Shown: positions 1-10,429 of the stretch, in pieces | Layout: each line of letters begins with the position of its first letter | Numbering within the stretch: the stretch's first letter is position 1 | NCBI GenBank assembly: GCA_964036045.1 | Contig: OZ038381.1 | Span: 161,638,283-161,702,282, forward strand | Direction: 5' to 3' | DNA: 64,000 bases | From: Eutreptiella sp. 'Long Island Sound 2002' | Taxonomy: Eukaryota; Euglenozoa; Euglenophyceae; Eutreptiales; Eutreptiaceae | Notes under the pieces: model-generated | The model's input: only the letters and a program-made list of their open reading frames with translations | The model's database searches: none | What the model was told of the DNA's origin: nothing | Program-made: the position numbers and the translations under genes

Positions 1-1975
1 GGGCGTAGAGTCCACTGATCAGGTCTACCAGCCCCGCCGGCATTCGATAGTGGTGGAGGACCCGACGGAGGGTGAGCTGGGGAACGCTGTTAAAGGCCTT
101 GTTAAAATCAATGTAAAAATGGTAGGCCTGGGGGCTTCGGACGATTTCTGCTGTGACGTGAAAAAGGTGCTCCATGGTTCGGAAATTCGGCATGCCCCCG
201 TGTTGGCTGTGGTGCATGAGGGAATGATCTCTGATGAAGGTTTGGAGGGCGGAGGCGGCATGTCGGGCCACTAGTTTGTAGACAGTGTTTAAGAGGGCTA
301 TTGGGCGGTAGTTTGCGGGGTCGTGGGGGCATTTTTTCTTGTAGATCAAACATACTTGGGCGGTCGTCCTGTGGGGAGGCAAGGGCTCATGCAGGAAGCG
401 ATTTACCACCAGAAAGAAGAGCGTCTGCAGGTGGGGGGGGAGGACGGAGAGCAGGTAGGTGTTGGTGTGGTCGTCTCCTCCCGCCTTGCGCTGGTTAGCC
501 GAGTGGAGGATGTCGGTAAATTCTGACCATGTCATGTCCGGGATGTCCTGAGTTTCTGTGCCCGAAGGGCACTGGGGGGTGTGGCTCAGGAGGCGCTCTG
601 TGAAATCGTCGGGGGGGGTGTAGTCAGGCGAACCCCCCAAGTGGAGGAGCGTATCCGAAAATATCTTTGAAACCTCTTTGGTGTCTGTAGCAAGGGTTCC
701 GTCAGAGCGCCTGAGGGAAAATGGAGCCTGATCCGGGGGTTGGAGGTGTTTCTGGATGGCACTCTTGAGTTGGCGGCCCTGGACGATCGCTCTGTGTACC
801 GCGGTTCGGGCCGATTTCTGATTCGCCTTTTGCCATTCATCGAGGTAGTCATTGAGCTGCCTCATTTTTTTTCCAAAACGGGGGTGGGAGGCTGGGGGGA
901 GGGCATTGGCCAATTGGGTGAATTCTTTCTGAATTTTGGACGGGGCTGTCCCTCCCGCCGGGGTGGTAATCGAGTGGTAGGCCTCCGAGCACTCTCGGAG
1001 AATGGCGTCCACTATCGGGACCAGGTCAGAGGTCGGGACGTCAGGGAGGTGTTTGTTAAAGTCCTCACACCATTTCTCGGGGGGTTGCAGTCCCCCTTGA
1101 AGACGGAGCAGTTCCTGTTTCTTTAGCCTTCAGAAGCGTTTACGGGTGGGTGGGGGGGACTGTGTGGGTATGAGGGGTGAGTGCAGTTGTGCTGTGACAG
1201 GGTGGTGGTCGGTAGAGCAATCACCATAGAGAATTGAAGCGTCAGCAATTTTTTGGTCATGGAAGAGGCTCCTCGAAGCAAAGATGTAGTCCAATCTGTT
1301 CTTAGACGCCGGTCGGGTCCACCCCAGAGCAGTGCTGTGCATGTGACGGTACGTATCGATCCATGACGGGTTACTGCCCGATGTTTTGGAAGTGACCCAG
1401 GCCCATGGGTTGGAGTCGGCGTGCAAGGAGTCTAGATGGGGATTGCAGATGCAGTTGAAATCACCTCCCACCACATGGTAAGGGTATCGGGAAAGAAGAC
1501 GCTACAGGTTGACTTCAATCAGGGGGCGCCTGGTAATTGCGGGTGGGGGAGAGTAGAGAGAAGTGAGGAGTGTGGGGGGGGCGCCCGGGAGGGTTATTTC
1601 AACCGAGCACATGAGTCCATCGTCGTCTGAGTTCGGAACAAACTTTGTGTAGGGCCGCAAAGCCGAAGAGACCACAATGGCAGTGCCATTCTTTTTCTCT
1701 CTCTTGTTGATTTTGGTGAAAATTTTGCATTTTTCCCCCCCGTGGCTAAAGATGTGTGGGAGGCTGGGCTCTTCGTTCAGTTCCTGGAGGAGCAAGACAT
1801 GGTATCCTTTTTGTAGGTGGTGGAAAATGAAAGGGGTGGGGGGTTTCTTTTCCAGGTTGTGTGAAAGGATTTTGAGCGTGGGGGGCGGGGGGTTGTTGAG
1901 CTTTGCAGCTGGGCGCACATACCCCTTGCTTTGCCTCCAACTGGTCACGGGAGGGGGCTCAAGACCAAAGCAAGT
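1..1975 (-). pseudogene. LINE-A ORF2, left segment: APE endonuclease and reverse transcriptase (partial)
   Basis: Main part of a non-LTR retrotransposon ORF2, read right to left in one frame from 1975 to the window edge. Endonuclease motifs appear in order: SHNL and LLLQEL near 1900-1800, VVGGDFNC near 1470, RLDYIFAS near 1290, and STDHHP near 1215, together the catalytic set of an APE-type nuclease that nicks target DNA. The reverse transcriptase follows with LIYKK and NYRPIALLN near 340-290, then FYIDFNKAF near 115-90 (motif A with the catalytic Asp). The YADD box would lie beyond the left edge. Two in-frame stops break the frame: TAG at 1502-1504 and TGA at 1130-1132; I saw no frameshift. 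Its 5' start is cut off by the chromovirus and continues at 15165-15402. Certain as a LINE; the clade is not determined. Confidence 0.9.
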
Positions 1976-1980
1976 CAGGT
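1976..1980. repeat. Target site duplication, left copy (CAGGT)
   Basis: The five bases CAGGT directly precede the left LTR and recur directly after the right LTR at 15160-15164. Five bases is the usual duplication for Ty3/gypsy integrases. The duplication marks the point where the chromovirus entered LINE-A. Confidence 0.85.
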
Positions 1981-4323
1981 AAAGAAGGTCCCTACCAGGA
2001 CCGGCCCCCGCTGTGCCCCTTCCGCCTGTAACCCCTGCTGACTTGCTCCTGATCAACGATTGCATTTATCAAAATCCAGGGTTCCAAATCCAAAAATATA
2101 GAAAATACCATCCTCCTTCAACCCTGAACAGCAACCAGATCCCACAAATACAGCAATAATCCAATCCACACTGCGGGCTTCCGTTCAGCACACCGGTCGT
2201 CCCACGGTGGCGGGCATGTACAACAATTGCACCAAAGAGGAAAGCCCTGAAATTGGCAAATCAACACAAATAAAGCAAAGTTGGGGAAAGAGGTAAACCT
2301 ACACATTCACAGCCATAAACCCCTCATTCCCTGGACTCAAGACCTTTCCTTGACTCACCAACATATTGCCCTGAACCAGGTCAAATGAGATGGCTGAACG
2401 GCATGTGTCACAAGTCAATACACAAACCCCAAAAATGTGTTCACTCCCAAGCCTCTAAATCCTAGCCCAATAGGGGAGGTGGCGTGTCATGCCCTAGAGT
2501 GGCACTCAGGACCATGCCCTACCCTGACATGACCTTGGTTGGACTTGGAGTTGATTGGGCTTGGAGAACTGCCCCATGAAGATGACCTCACAACATGGCA
2601 AAATCAGGCAAATCACACCATTATGCCCAAAAGTCAATTATATACTCAAAAATGCATACGGCAAATATCCAATTGCTCCATGCATGTGTCAAACCGGAAG
2701 GTAAACTACAAGGGTGAGATAGACCAAAGGTCCATGCCCAAGAATATCCCATCATTAGCTCCGAAACCTCTCCGGTTATGTACATGGCATGCTTCACAAG
2801 TCAGCTCATGAGTTTGAGACCTAATTTTGTGAGGCCTCGTGTGCCAAGCCAAAGTAACCACGTGATCCGGCATATGGCGAGGTACAACACCGAAGCATAT
2901 GCCAACATATAAGCAACATACCATAGTTCAGGAATCTCTAGGCACTTTACTGTTAGCCGACCAGTTGAGCACATAAAACACAAAAATGAGCATAAAATGA
3001 GGTCAACAACATGCAAATATGTCCAAATACAAAGTTGTCATGATGGTATATCTCTATGCTCACCCATGATATCCGCTCATGGTTCAATACACAAATGATT
3101 GGAACCATTTGCCAACAATTCCCCCACTTGGATCCCCAATCGGGCGCATGGAGATACCTTCGCCACCCATATCTACATGCCCCATGAAAATGGGAGTGCG
3201 CTCATGGATCTCTTTGCCAAACATACCATGAGCAATACATACGCGGTAGACTTAGTCTAGCGCTTTGAATTCCACAATTGGGACATGGGCAAAGCCCTTG
3301 TCACGTGTGGCTCCCCATCTCTTCGGCCACACGAAGATATATAACATGGGCGTGAGCATATCGAAGCACATACCATGCATATAACATATACCCTCAAAAG
3401 TGGCTCCCACCATGGTATTCCATGCCCCTCCATGGACATAGCTTCACGTTAAAAATACGTGGGAACCCAAGGAAAGTATCTATGCAACCCCGACACTCAT
3501 GCGGTACACTCGAAAGTTGCAATAAAATATTCGGTTGCATGGTCCAAGAGTTATATATCACTTTCTACCCTCTTGACCATTATCCCTCGCTATACCGGGC
3601 ATGTGTACACACCAAAGGCGTTTGATGCTTCCTAAAATAAGTTGAGACTAAGGCGCTTGCAACCCAACCTTCATTATTCTCTTTCCTCACACTCGCGCGT
3701 AGATATGGCCCTTCAAAGTGGTCCCACGAATCACTTTTGTTTCCCTTATATCTCCAAGTCAAATGGGTGGCAAGTATAAGGGAAACCTGATTCGGGCATA
3801 GGGAAAAGAGTATGACCACTCGAAGAAGACCAAATCAAGTGCGGCGATGTCGAAGTCGAAAATCCGATTTCGACATCGCGAAAAATTTAGATTAAAATTT
3901 CGAGTGCTTGTTTAGAAAATTGCGGAAGCAACGAACCCTTTACAGATGAAATCTGACCCTTCATCGGAGTTTCCGCCAAAATATCTGGAAATAACAGTTA
4001 ACCAATCGGTTACCGCAAAATCGCGAGCCAACTGACAGTCGCCGATACATTGACCATCAGAACGAAAGGCGGAAAAATTACGGAAACATTATGATAAAAA
4101 AACCCTGTTGATTCCTGATATTCTGATATATAAATCTCCGCTGGCGGTGCCTCGGTACTGAATATGGCCGCTCATAGCCGGAATGGCCAAACCTATCACA
4201 CTATCACATCGGGTTAGGTCAGGTGGATGGGAGAGTATGATATCAGCCAATGGCGGCTTGCCGGCACATAGATACACACCCCAAGTGACCCCAAGATGGC
4301 CACGGGGGTCCGAACCGGCTTCA
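1981..4323 (-). repeat. 3' LTR of the chromovirus (left copy)
   Basis: 2,343 bp, same length as the right copy at 12817-15159 (offset 10,836). On the element strand it begins TGAAGCCGG and ends CCTTCTTT, so the 5' end is canonical TG but the 3' end is not CA. It abuts the purine tract at 4324-4333. An ATG at 2063-2065 in its last 85 bp reads out of the LTR into LINE-A and makes a 187-codon chimeric frame ending at 1502. Such a long LTR carries no recognisable gene; short reading frames inside it are not conserved proteins I know. Confidence 0.95.
3844..3879. promoter_or_regulatory. Perfect 11-bp inverted repeat inside the LTR
   Basis: GCGATGTCGAA at 3844-3854 pairs with TTCGACATCGC at 3869-3879 around a 14-base loop. 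The same structure is intact in the other LTR at 14680-14715 although the LTRs differ elsewhere. It could act in RNA 3' end formation or packaging; that is inference. Confidence 0.6.
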
Positions 4324-4333
4324 CCCCCCTTCT
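4324..4333 (-). promoter_or_regulatory. Polypurine tract of the chromovirus
   Basis: On the minus strand AGAAGGGGGG sits immediately before the 3' LTR start TGAAGCC. This is the expected position of the RNase H-resistant primer for plus-strand DNA synthesis, and it fixes the LTR boundary independently of the repeat comparison. Confidence 0.9.
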
Positions 4334-4716
4334 CAGAGCGTTGTCACCGCTCGGAAGTCATTGAAGAGAGGACGGGAGGACCCCAATGGGCTCCAATCCC
4401 CCCCTCCATGTCCCAAGGACACATGGAGGCCCCACACACGTCGTAGGCGTCCCCCATGCCCCAAGGGAGGGGTGAGGACACTGAAATTCGGTGCCCTACG
4501 CCATATCCGGTCTCCTCTTGATCTACAACATGGACCAAGGGGATCAAAGATAGAGAAATGTCGTCGGTCGACGTAAATAGGTATACCACAATGAAATATA
4601 TATGTGGAGATCGAGTGAAGGGGGTATATGGCCAAAGAAGGCCGAGAAATCCCCGGATGAACGCCCTCACCCGTCTCCTCAATCACAGAAACAAACAAGA
4701 TGCCAAGGGGGATCCA
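4334..4716 (-). other. Chromovirus 3' untranslated region
   Basis: About 380 bp between the end of the chromodomain frame (TAA at 4717-4719) and the polypurine tract. I see no conserved protein in any frame. Confidence 0.6.
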
Positions 4717-4881
4717 TTACGGTGCTACAGCAGCAACCAAATGGAACAACACGTCCTTGACATCCAAAGAAATATTCTTTTTCTTCAGGTACTCCATCCA
4801 GACCGTGGTGTACCTCGGCACAAAACTGCTCGGAGGCTCCCACGAATCCCTGGATGCGGCGAATCCCTTCCAACGGACTTT
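4717..4881 (-). pseudogene. Chromodomain at the C-terminus of the chromovirus polyprotein
   Basis: Directly after the integrase frame, beyond an in-frame TAG at 4882-4884, the same frame continues for 54 codons with KVRWKGF and then DSWEPPSSF, the chromodomain core (VKWKG then TWEP). The first strand of the domain (EKIL) lies just before the stop, so the stop falls inside the domain. Chromodomains at this place direct integration towards modified histones in chromoviruses. The aromatic cage is partly visible (W of RWKG, W of SWEP). The frame ends at TAA 4717-4719. The TAG may be a decayed CAG or a suppressed codon. Confidence 0.8.
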
Positions 4882-7500
4882 CTAAAGCCTACCCCCAGGC
4901 GTCCCCGGGTCCGGCTTGTCCGCCAGGATCTTCTCAGCGGTGAAGTCGTCCTCCTCACCCTCGTCCTCGGAGTCCACATCGCGGGCCGTGAACTCAAAGG
5001 TGACGGGACGTCCGCTGGGGTCTGGTGCTCGGGGACGAAGCTGGGTATGGTCGCGGTCCAGGATCTTGTTATCCCCCACACGAACCGCATACACATCCTG
5101 CCCGACCTTCCGCACGATTACCCCCGGCACATACCAAGATGCCTGCCGATGCCTGGACAGGACATCCTTGTGGTGCCGCTCCACCCACACGGTGTCTTGG
5201 AGAGCATACTTCTGGACCTTTCCCTTCTTGAAGTACTTGGCCCTCTTGTCATGCTCGTCCTGAAGTGCCTTGCACACCTTGGCCGCCGTGTTGTCAGCCT
5301 CAGCCATCATAGCGTTCGCATCCCGGGCCACTTTGCCATGGTTCAACCACGGGAGAGTGCGTGACACTCGATCTCGTAGGAACAGGATGCGATGGGGCGA
5401 CAGTCCAGTGGGTCCCGGAAGGTCGTGATACGCCTGGAGCACTCTCCACAGCGAGTTATACCAGTTCCGGCCCGGTTCGTCAATGTGCAGCTGGCGGAAC
5501 TTCTCGAACATCAGCCGCCCGGCCACCTCAGCACGGCCATTCGACCGGCTGTGGTACGCCACGGTCTTGGCGTGCCGAATCCCCATATGCTTGCACATCG
5601 TCTTGAACCACGTCCCCACGAACTGACTGCCCCGATCGCTGCAGATGACAGCCGGGACATCAAAAATCGTCAGCCAATGCCTGATCATGGCATTAGCGAC
5701 GGTCTTGGCCTGCAGCCCCACTCCATGCTTGTCCTTCTTGTCCTTCTTCTTGGACTTCTTGCGAGGGACCGCCACGATATACCCACTGTGCCTGTCCACC
5801 GCCAGGATGACACAGTCGTAGGTCTCTCCTTCCACGGTGACCTCAGGCATGGCGAATACATCCATGGCCACGGACCGCATAGGGGCCTCCGGTATAGCCG
5901 TATACACCGGGTTGCCCGCTGTGGAGTGGTTAGGGCTCTTCGTGGCCCGACACACGGCACAGTCGCTGCAGTACCTATCCAGGATGGCGTAGTACCCCGG
6001 AGGGAACTTGAAACGCCACTCCAGGTCCTGCTGCATCTTGTCTCGGCCAGGATGCATGAGCTGGGCGTTGTGCCAATGGTCAATGAGCTCCTCCACTCGG
6101 TTCTCGGGCACCAGCAGCTTGTCCTTGAGGAACAACTTGTCCCCATCCTCGGTCAAGCCCTCGGGCCATTCGTCGTCCGACGGGGCGCTCACGGCATTCC
6201 AGTACTTGCTCCAGTGCTCGGATGCCGCGTAGTCATCCGACCAGTCCTCTGTGAGCACCGACCTGACTAGCTCTACAGGGGCCACCATCCACTGCTCGAG
6301 GGTTTCCTCTCGAATAGCTTGGACGCGGGCACCCCGGAACTTGGCCAGGTCCGTACGATTTGCCATCACCACAAAGCACCTGACCCCCTCTTGCTCCATG
6401 GCCTTCTCCATCTCGATGATGCGCTTGGCCTCCTCGGTCTCCTCGGCGTCGCCATGGCTGGATATGTCCATCCACGCCTTGCCCGCGGGGTAGGCCCAGC
6501 GACTGAGGCAATCTGCCACAGTGTTGTCCTTCCCTGGGACGTACACGACGCTGAGGTCGAACTTGGCGAACGTCTCGTGCCATCGGGCCCTCCTAGCCGC
6601 TGGTCCTGAGGGGGCGTCGACATGCTCCTTGTGCCAGCGCTGTAGGGACTGGTGGTCCGTGCAAACCACCACCGGCTGCAGTCCGATGTGGCCAGACCAC
6701 TTCCTGAGCGCACATACAATGGAGTATGTCTCCTTCTCCCTCGTGGTCCATGTTCGGCGTTGGCCCTCGGCCAGGATCCTGCTCCAAAACGCCACGGGTA
6801 CATGTGACCCGTCGTTCCGGATCTGCTCGAGGACTGCCCCTACAGCATAGTCCGAGGCGTCCGTCCGTAGCACGAATCTCTCGTCCGGGTCAACCAGGAA
6901 CAGCCCCAACTGCCCCGGGAGTCGCTCCTTCAGGCGGTTGAACGCATCTTCGGCCTCAGGGGTCCAGGCAAGCTTCTTCTTGCTCCCCTTCCGGCCATCG
7001 AACTTGCCCACCTGCAGCATCTTGTGCAGCGGCCCCGAGAGTTCTGCATACATCTGGACATAGCCCGAAAAGTAATTGCAGAACCCCATGAAGAACCGGA
7101 GTTCGCTGATGGTCTGGGGCTTCTCCCAGTGGTGCAGGGACGCCAGCTTCCCAGGCATGGGACGGCGTTGCCCGTGACCAACCACGTGACCCGCCAAATC
7201 CACTTCTTTCACGAAGAGTGAGGCTTTGGTTGGCTTGCACACCATGTTGTGCTTGTCCAACTCGCTGAGCACTCGGCGCAGATCCTTCTCATGCGCGTTG
7301 ATGAGCTCGTCCTCAGTCATGTTCTCCGTGCCGGACCCGATGATGATGTCATCCACGAAGGGATCGGCACAGTCCCGGACAGGACCGAGTAGGTCCTCCA
7401 TCATGCGCTGGAAAGCGGCGTTGCCATTCTTGGCGCCCATAGGCACCACTTTCCACTGCATGGGCCCCAGCGGCGTTGACATCGCTGTGCAGGGCCTGGA
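4882..7500 (-). pseudogene. Chromovirus Pol, C-terminal part: reverse transcriptase palm, RNase H and integrase
   Basis: Open for 866 codons from 7482. Residues 1-50 hold the second half of the reverse transcriptase, with TPLG near the start and the catalytic FVDDIII at 42-48. RNase H follows: D208 in LRTDAS, E251 in REKETYS and D276 in VCTDHQSL. The integrase starts with an HHCC zinc finger near 465-510 (H and H in DHWHNAQLMHPG, then CSDCAVC), then the DDE core with D in AMDVF, D in CSDRGSQF and E in RAEVAGR, then a C-terminal domain with VWVERHHKD. All catalytic residues seen are present. It is separated from the upstream half of the reverse transcriptase by a single-base shift near 7500, so no active enzyme is made from this copy. 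Confidence 0.93.
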
Positions 7501-9722
7501 GTCCGGGTTGTAGCGGCATCTGGTGATAGCCGTGTTTCAGGTCTAACACCGTGAAAATCCGCTTTTTCTGTTGTTTTTGGGAGATGGAGTCGATCAGGGG
7601 AAGCGAGTACGAGTCGTGCTCGGTCTGCTCGTTCAAACCTCTGTAATCAACCACCAACCTCCACTCGCCCTTCTCCTTCTTGGGCACGATGAAGGCTGGG
7701 CTGGCCCACTCACTGTCGGAGGGTTCGATCCATCCCCGCTCAATGAACTCGTCCAACAGCTTCTTCATGGCCTCGGCCCGATCGCCCTGAAGTTGGTACT
7801 CCCGATGACGATAGATCTTCGGGTTCGGCTTCAGCTTGATCTTTGCTGTACCAAACCTCCCACGATCTGGAGGGTTCTTGTTGGCGACGCCACCGAATAG
7901 CCGCAGATAGGCATTGATCAGCCTCTCCTTCAGCTCGGCGACCTTCGGGTTCTCCTGGTCCTCTTCAGCCGCTTGTTTCGGTATAGATACAACCGACCGC
8001 ACTGCGGTATAGGCCTCTTCTGGGTCCGATTCCGACTTCTCCTCGTCCGATATGCCGTCTTCATCGTCGTGGGGAGCTCTTCCCACCGATAATCTTCGGA
8101 ATTTTGCGGCCTCGGGCTGGTGACTGTCGCTATCGGCACCCATTCTTGGAAAATCCCATGTTGGTGGGTCCGACCCAACCGGACCATCGTATTGGTCCGC
8201 GATGTGATCCATGACCCTCGCCACGAACTTGTCTTTCTCGTACTTGCCGGTGACCAACATCTTGTCATCCCACCAATGCGGAGATGTGACCATGGCCCGC
8301 CTCTTCTTGGCTGCCACACGGTCGTGCATCCCCATCCGCATGTAGTTGACGACGTCGTGGATCTCGGCGTGGGACAGGACGTCAATGCCATCAATTGGCT
8401 GATCCGTCCCCTCCTTGGGCTCAAACATGACCTTCATGGGCACCGCCTCCACCCTACGGATGAATGCTTCATCACCCGTGGGCTGGGCTTGCGCCCCATC
8501 CACCAGGAAAGCCTTGGTACCCCACGCTTGACCCGGGGAGGGCATTGATACACCCTTGGCGTCGATGAACAACTCCTCTTCTGGCCCGAATGACATCTCG
8601 TTCAGGGTGATGGAGTCCAGCGTCGACTTGAGACCCTCCAGCGGACATGGGGTGGATCCTATGCCGGTTATGACCAGGATCCCTGTCGCCCTATCCGCGA
8701 TGATCTTCTCCACCGTACGTCTGGTATTGTCCAGGGAGCCATGCCAATACATGGGTCCCCACTCCTTCAAACCCCAATGCCGGTGCCAGGCCGAGTCTCC
8801 TCGATGCCAGTGCCGCCTACACTTCCTCAGAAGTGGGGAATCCGGGGAAGCAAAGACGTCCGTCTCGGGCGCTTCGGCTCCCAGCGTCTGGATCATCCTG
8901 GTATACACCTGCGGCGCCATTCCATATCCCGTGAGCTGAACTCCACGGTCTCCTCTGGACTTGGCACCCACAGCTTGCACCGCTTGGACGATCTGATCCT
9001 CTTCCTCAGCATTCAATTGGGATGATCCGCATGCATAGTCCGTGGACAGCCATGTGAGGCATTCATCATCCTCCCGAACCAGCGTTGCGCGATGGGGAAG
9101 GGCTCCAATGGCGTTTGCCACCATGAAGTCATACCCCTTGATCATATCCCAGTCAGTAATGTCGGCCACATAGAAGTTCCCGGATAGAGTGCTTCTCTTC
9201 GCCAGATCAGGGCGGTTCAAGCGCTCATGCTCCCAGAATTCCATACTGATAGTGGCCACATGGGTGCCCCCACCCATGATCTCTCCATTGGCGACCTTCA
9301 GGCGGACCGGTCTCCGGCTGGGCTGCAGAAGTTCCTCCTTGAACAACCCTCTCCGGACCAGGCTCACCTGGGCACCCGTATCCACCAACACATCCACCAC
9401 CTTCTCATCTCGTCCGCACCGCACTCGCACTTTCAAGTGCAACTGCCGCTCGTCACCATGAGGCGTATGGACGACTCTCACGGCATGCAACTCTAGCACG
9501 TCCGGGTGCTTCAGGACTTCAAGGGTATGGTCACGGATGGTGTAGATCTTGGGCTGGTCCTGCCCATCCACGGGGCTCTCCGTGGTTGCTCCTTCCTTCT
9601 TGCCATGTCCCGTACCCACATGTACTTCCCTTGGCAGGGCGCTCCAGGGGTTGGGAGTGGCGAAACTCAGTGGTTTTGGCTCTTCTGGAGCCTTCTTCGG
9701 CACCCGATGTGCCTCTGATTCC
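7500..9722 (-). pseudogene. Chromovirus Pol, N-terminal part: protease, methyltransferase-like domain, reverse transcriptase fingers
   Basis: The frame is open from just after the TAG at 9723-9725 to about 7500. The aspartic protease active site VLVDTGAQVSL is at about residue 105-115 from the first Met at 9703. Residues 281-385 resemble the Dam-like module known from DIRS-type elements (start TDVFASPDSP, then W-rich WHRHWG and a DRATGILVITG strand); its expected NPPW-type motif reads YWHGSLDN, so it is probably not catalytic. An acidic linker leads to reverse transcriptase with ERGWIEPSDSEWASP, WRLVVDYRGLN and FTVLDLKHGYHQMPL (motif A). An extra base in a CCC run near 7500 then shifts the frame by one. 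Protease and polymerase calls are firm; the middle domain is tentative. Confidence 0.88.
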
Positions 9723-9784
9723 TAAGGGATTCCACTGATTTTCTGAGGAGAGACCTCCGAGGTCCCACTCCCGTGGGGGCTCCT

Positions 9785-10402
9785 CTAGACTTGACTTCCC
9801 GCAGCCCCTTCCGGCTGCGATCCGCCAGGACTTTGTCCACCACGTTGCTGGGCTTTGAGTTCCTCCAACGTCCTCAACATGTCCTCAGCAACCTCCTCGA
9901 TCAACCTCACTCGTTGGTCTTGGCCAGGTCCACCACCATAGCCTCTTCCTCCGCCTTTCCCTTGGCCTTTGCCTTGGCCTTTTCCCCCGTCTCCGCCCTT
10001 CGCCTTCCAATCGGAAATTCGCTGCTCCTTGGGCTTCTTCTCGGGGTGGGCGGCGAAGTAGGCCTTCTTGTCCGCCTCATAGACCTTGCACTGACGGTGG
10101 TCGTGTGCATGGTTGTCACCCTTGCCATAACAGACCCAGCACCCGTCGTGCTGAGACCTGTACTCCCGGAACGAGAGCGGTGGATTCCCGATCCTCCTTG
10201 GCTCTCTGTTCTTCTTGGGTCCCATCCGGCTCCATCTGGACCGATCCTGCCCATGGTCCCCCACGTTGTGTGCCACAAACGCGAAGAAATGGGCCTCCTC
10301 GTGATCCTCCCGGGACCCGGTCCAGTGGTCTTGGCCACTTCCACTACCATCCTCCGCGGAGTTGGCCGTGTCCTCCTGGATCTTCCGATGATGTCGGTCT
10401 TC
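9785..10402 (-). pseudogene. Chromovirus nucleocapsid-like zinc knuckle region
   Basis: Same frame as Gag and as the protease, between TGA 10403-10405 and TAG 9785-9787. A single cysteine/histidine cluster, CWVC followed by several His and a final C 14 residues on, lies near 10140-10090 and resembles a retroviral zinc knuckle with wider than usual spacing. A Gly/Lys-rich stretch (GKGQGKGQGKGGGRG) follows, as expected for RNA binding. About 20 codons after TAG 9785 a second TAG (9723) precedes the protease. The first TAG could be a genuine Gag stop read through at low rate, but two stops so close suggest decay. Confidence 0.75.
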
Positions 10403-10429
10403 TCAGTGGCCTCGTTGTCCATGACCATG

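Noticed and set aside
4558-6270. Plus-strand frames of 268 and 292 codons
   Set aside because: Antisense to integrase and RNase H; no protein motif.
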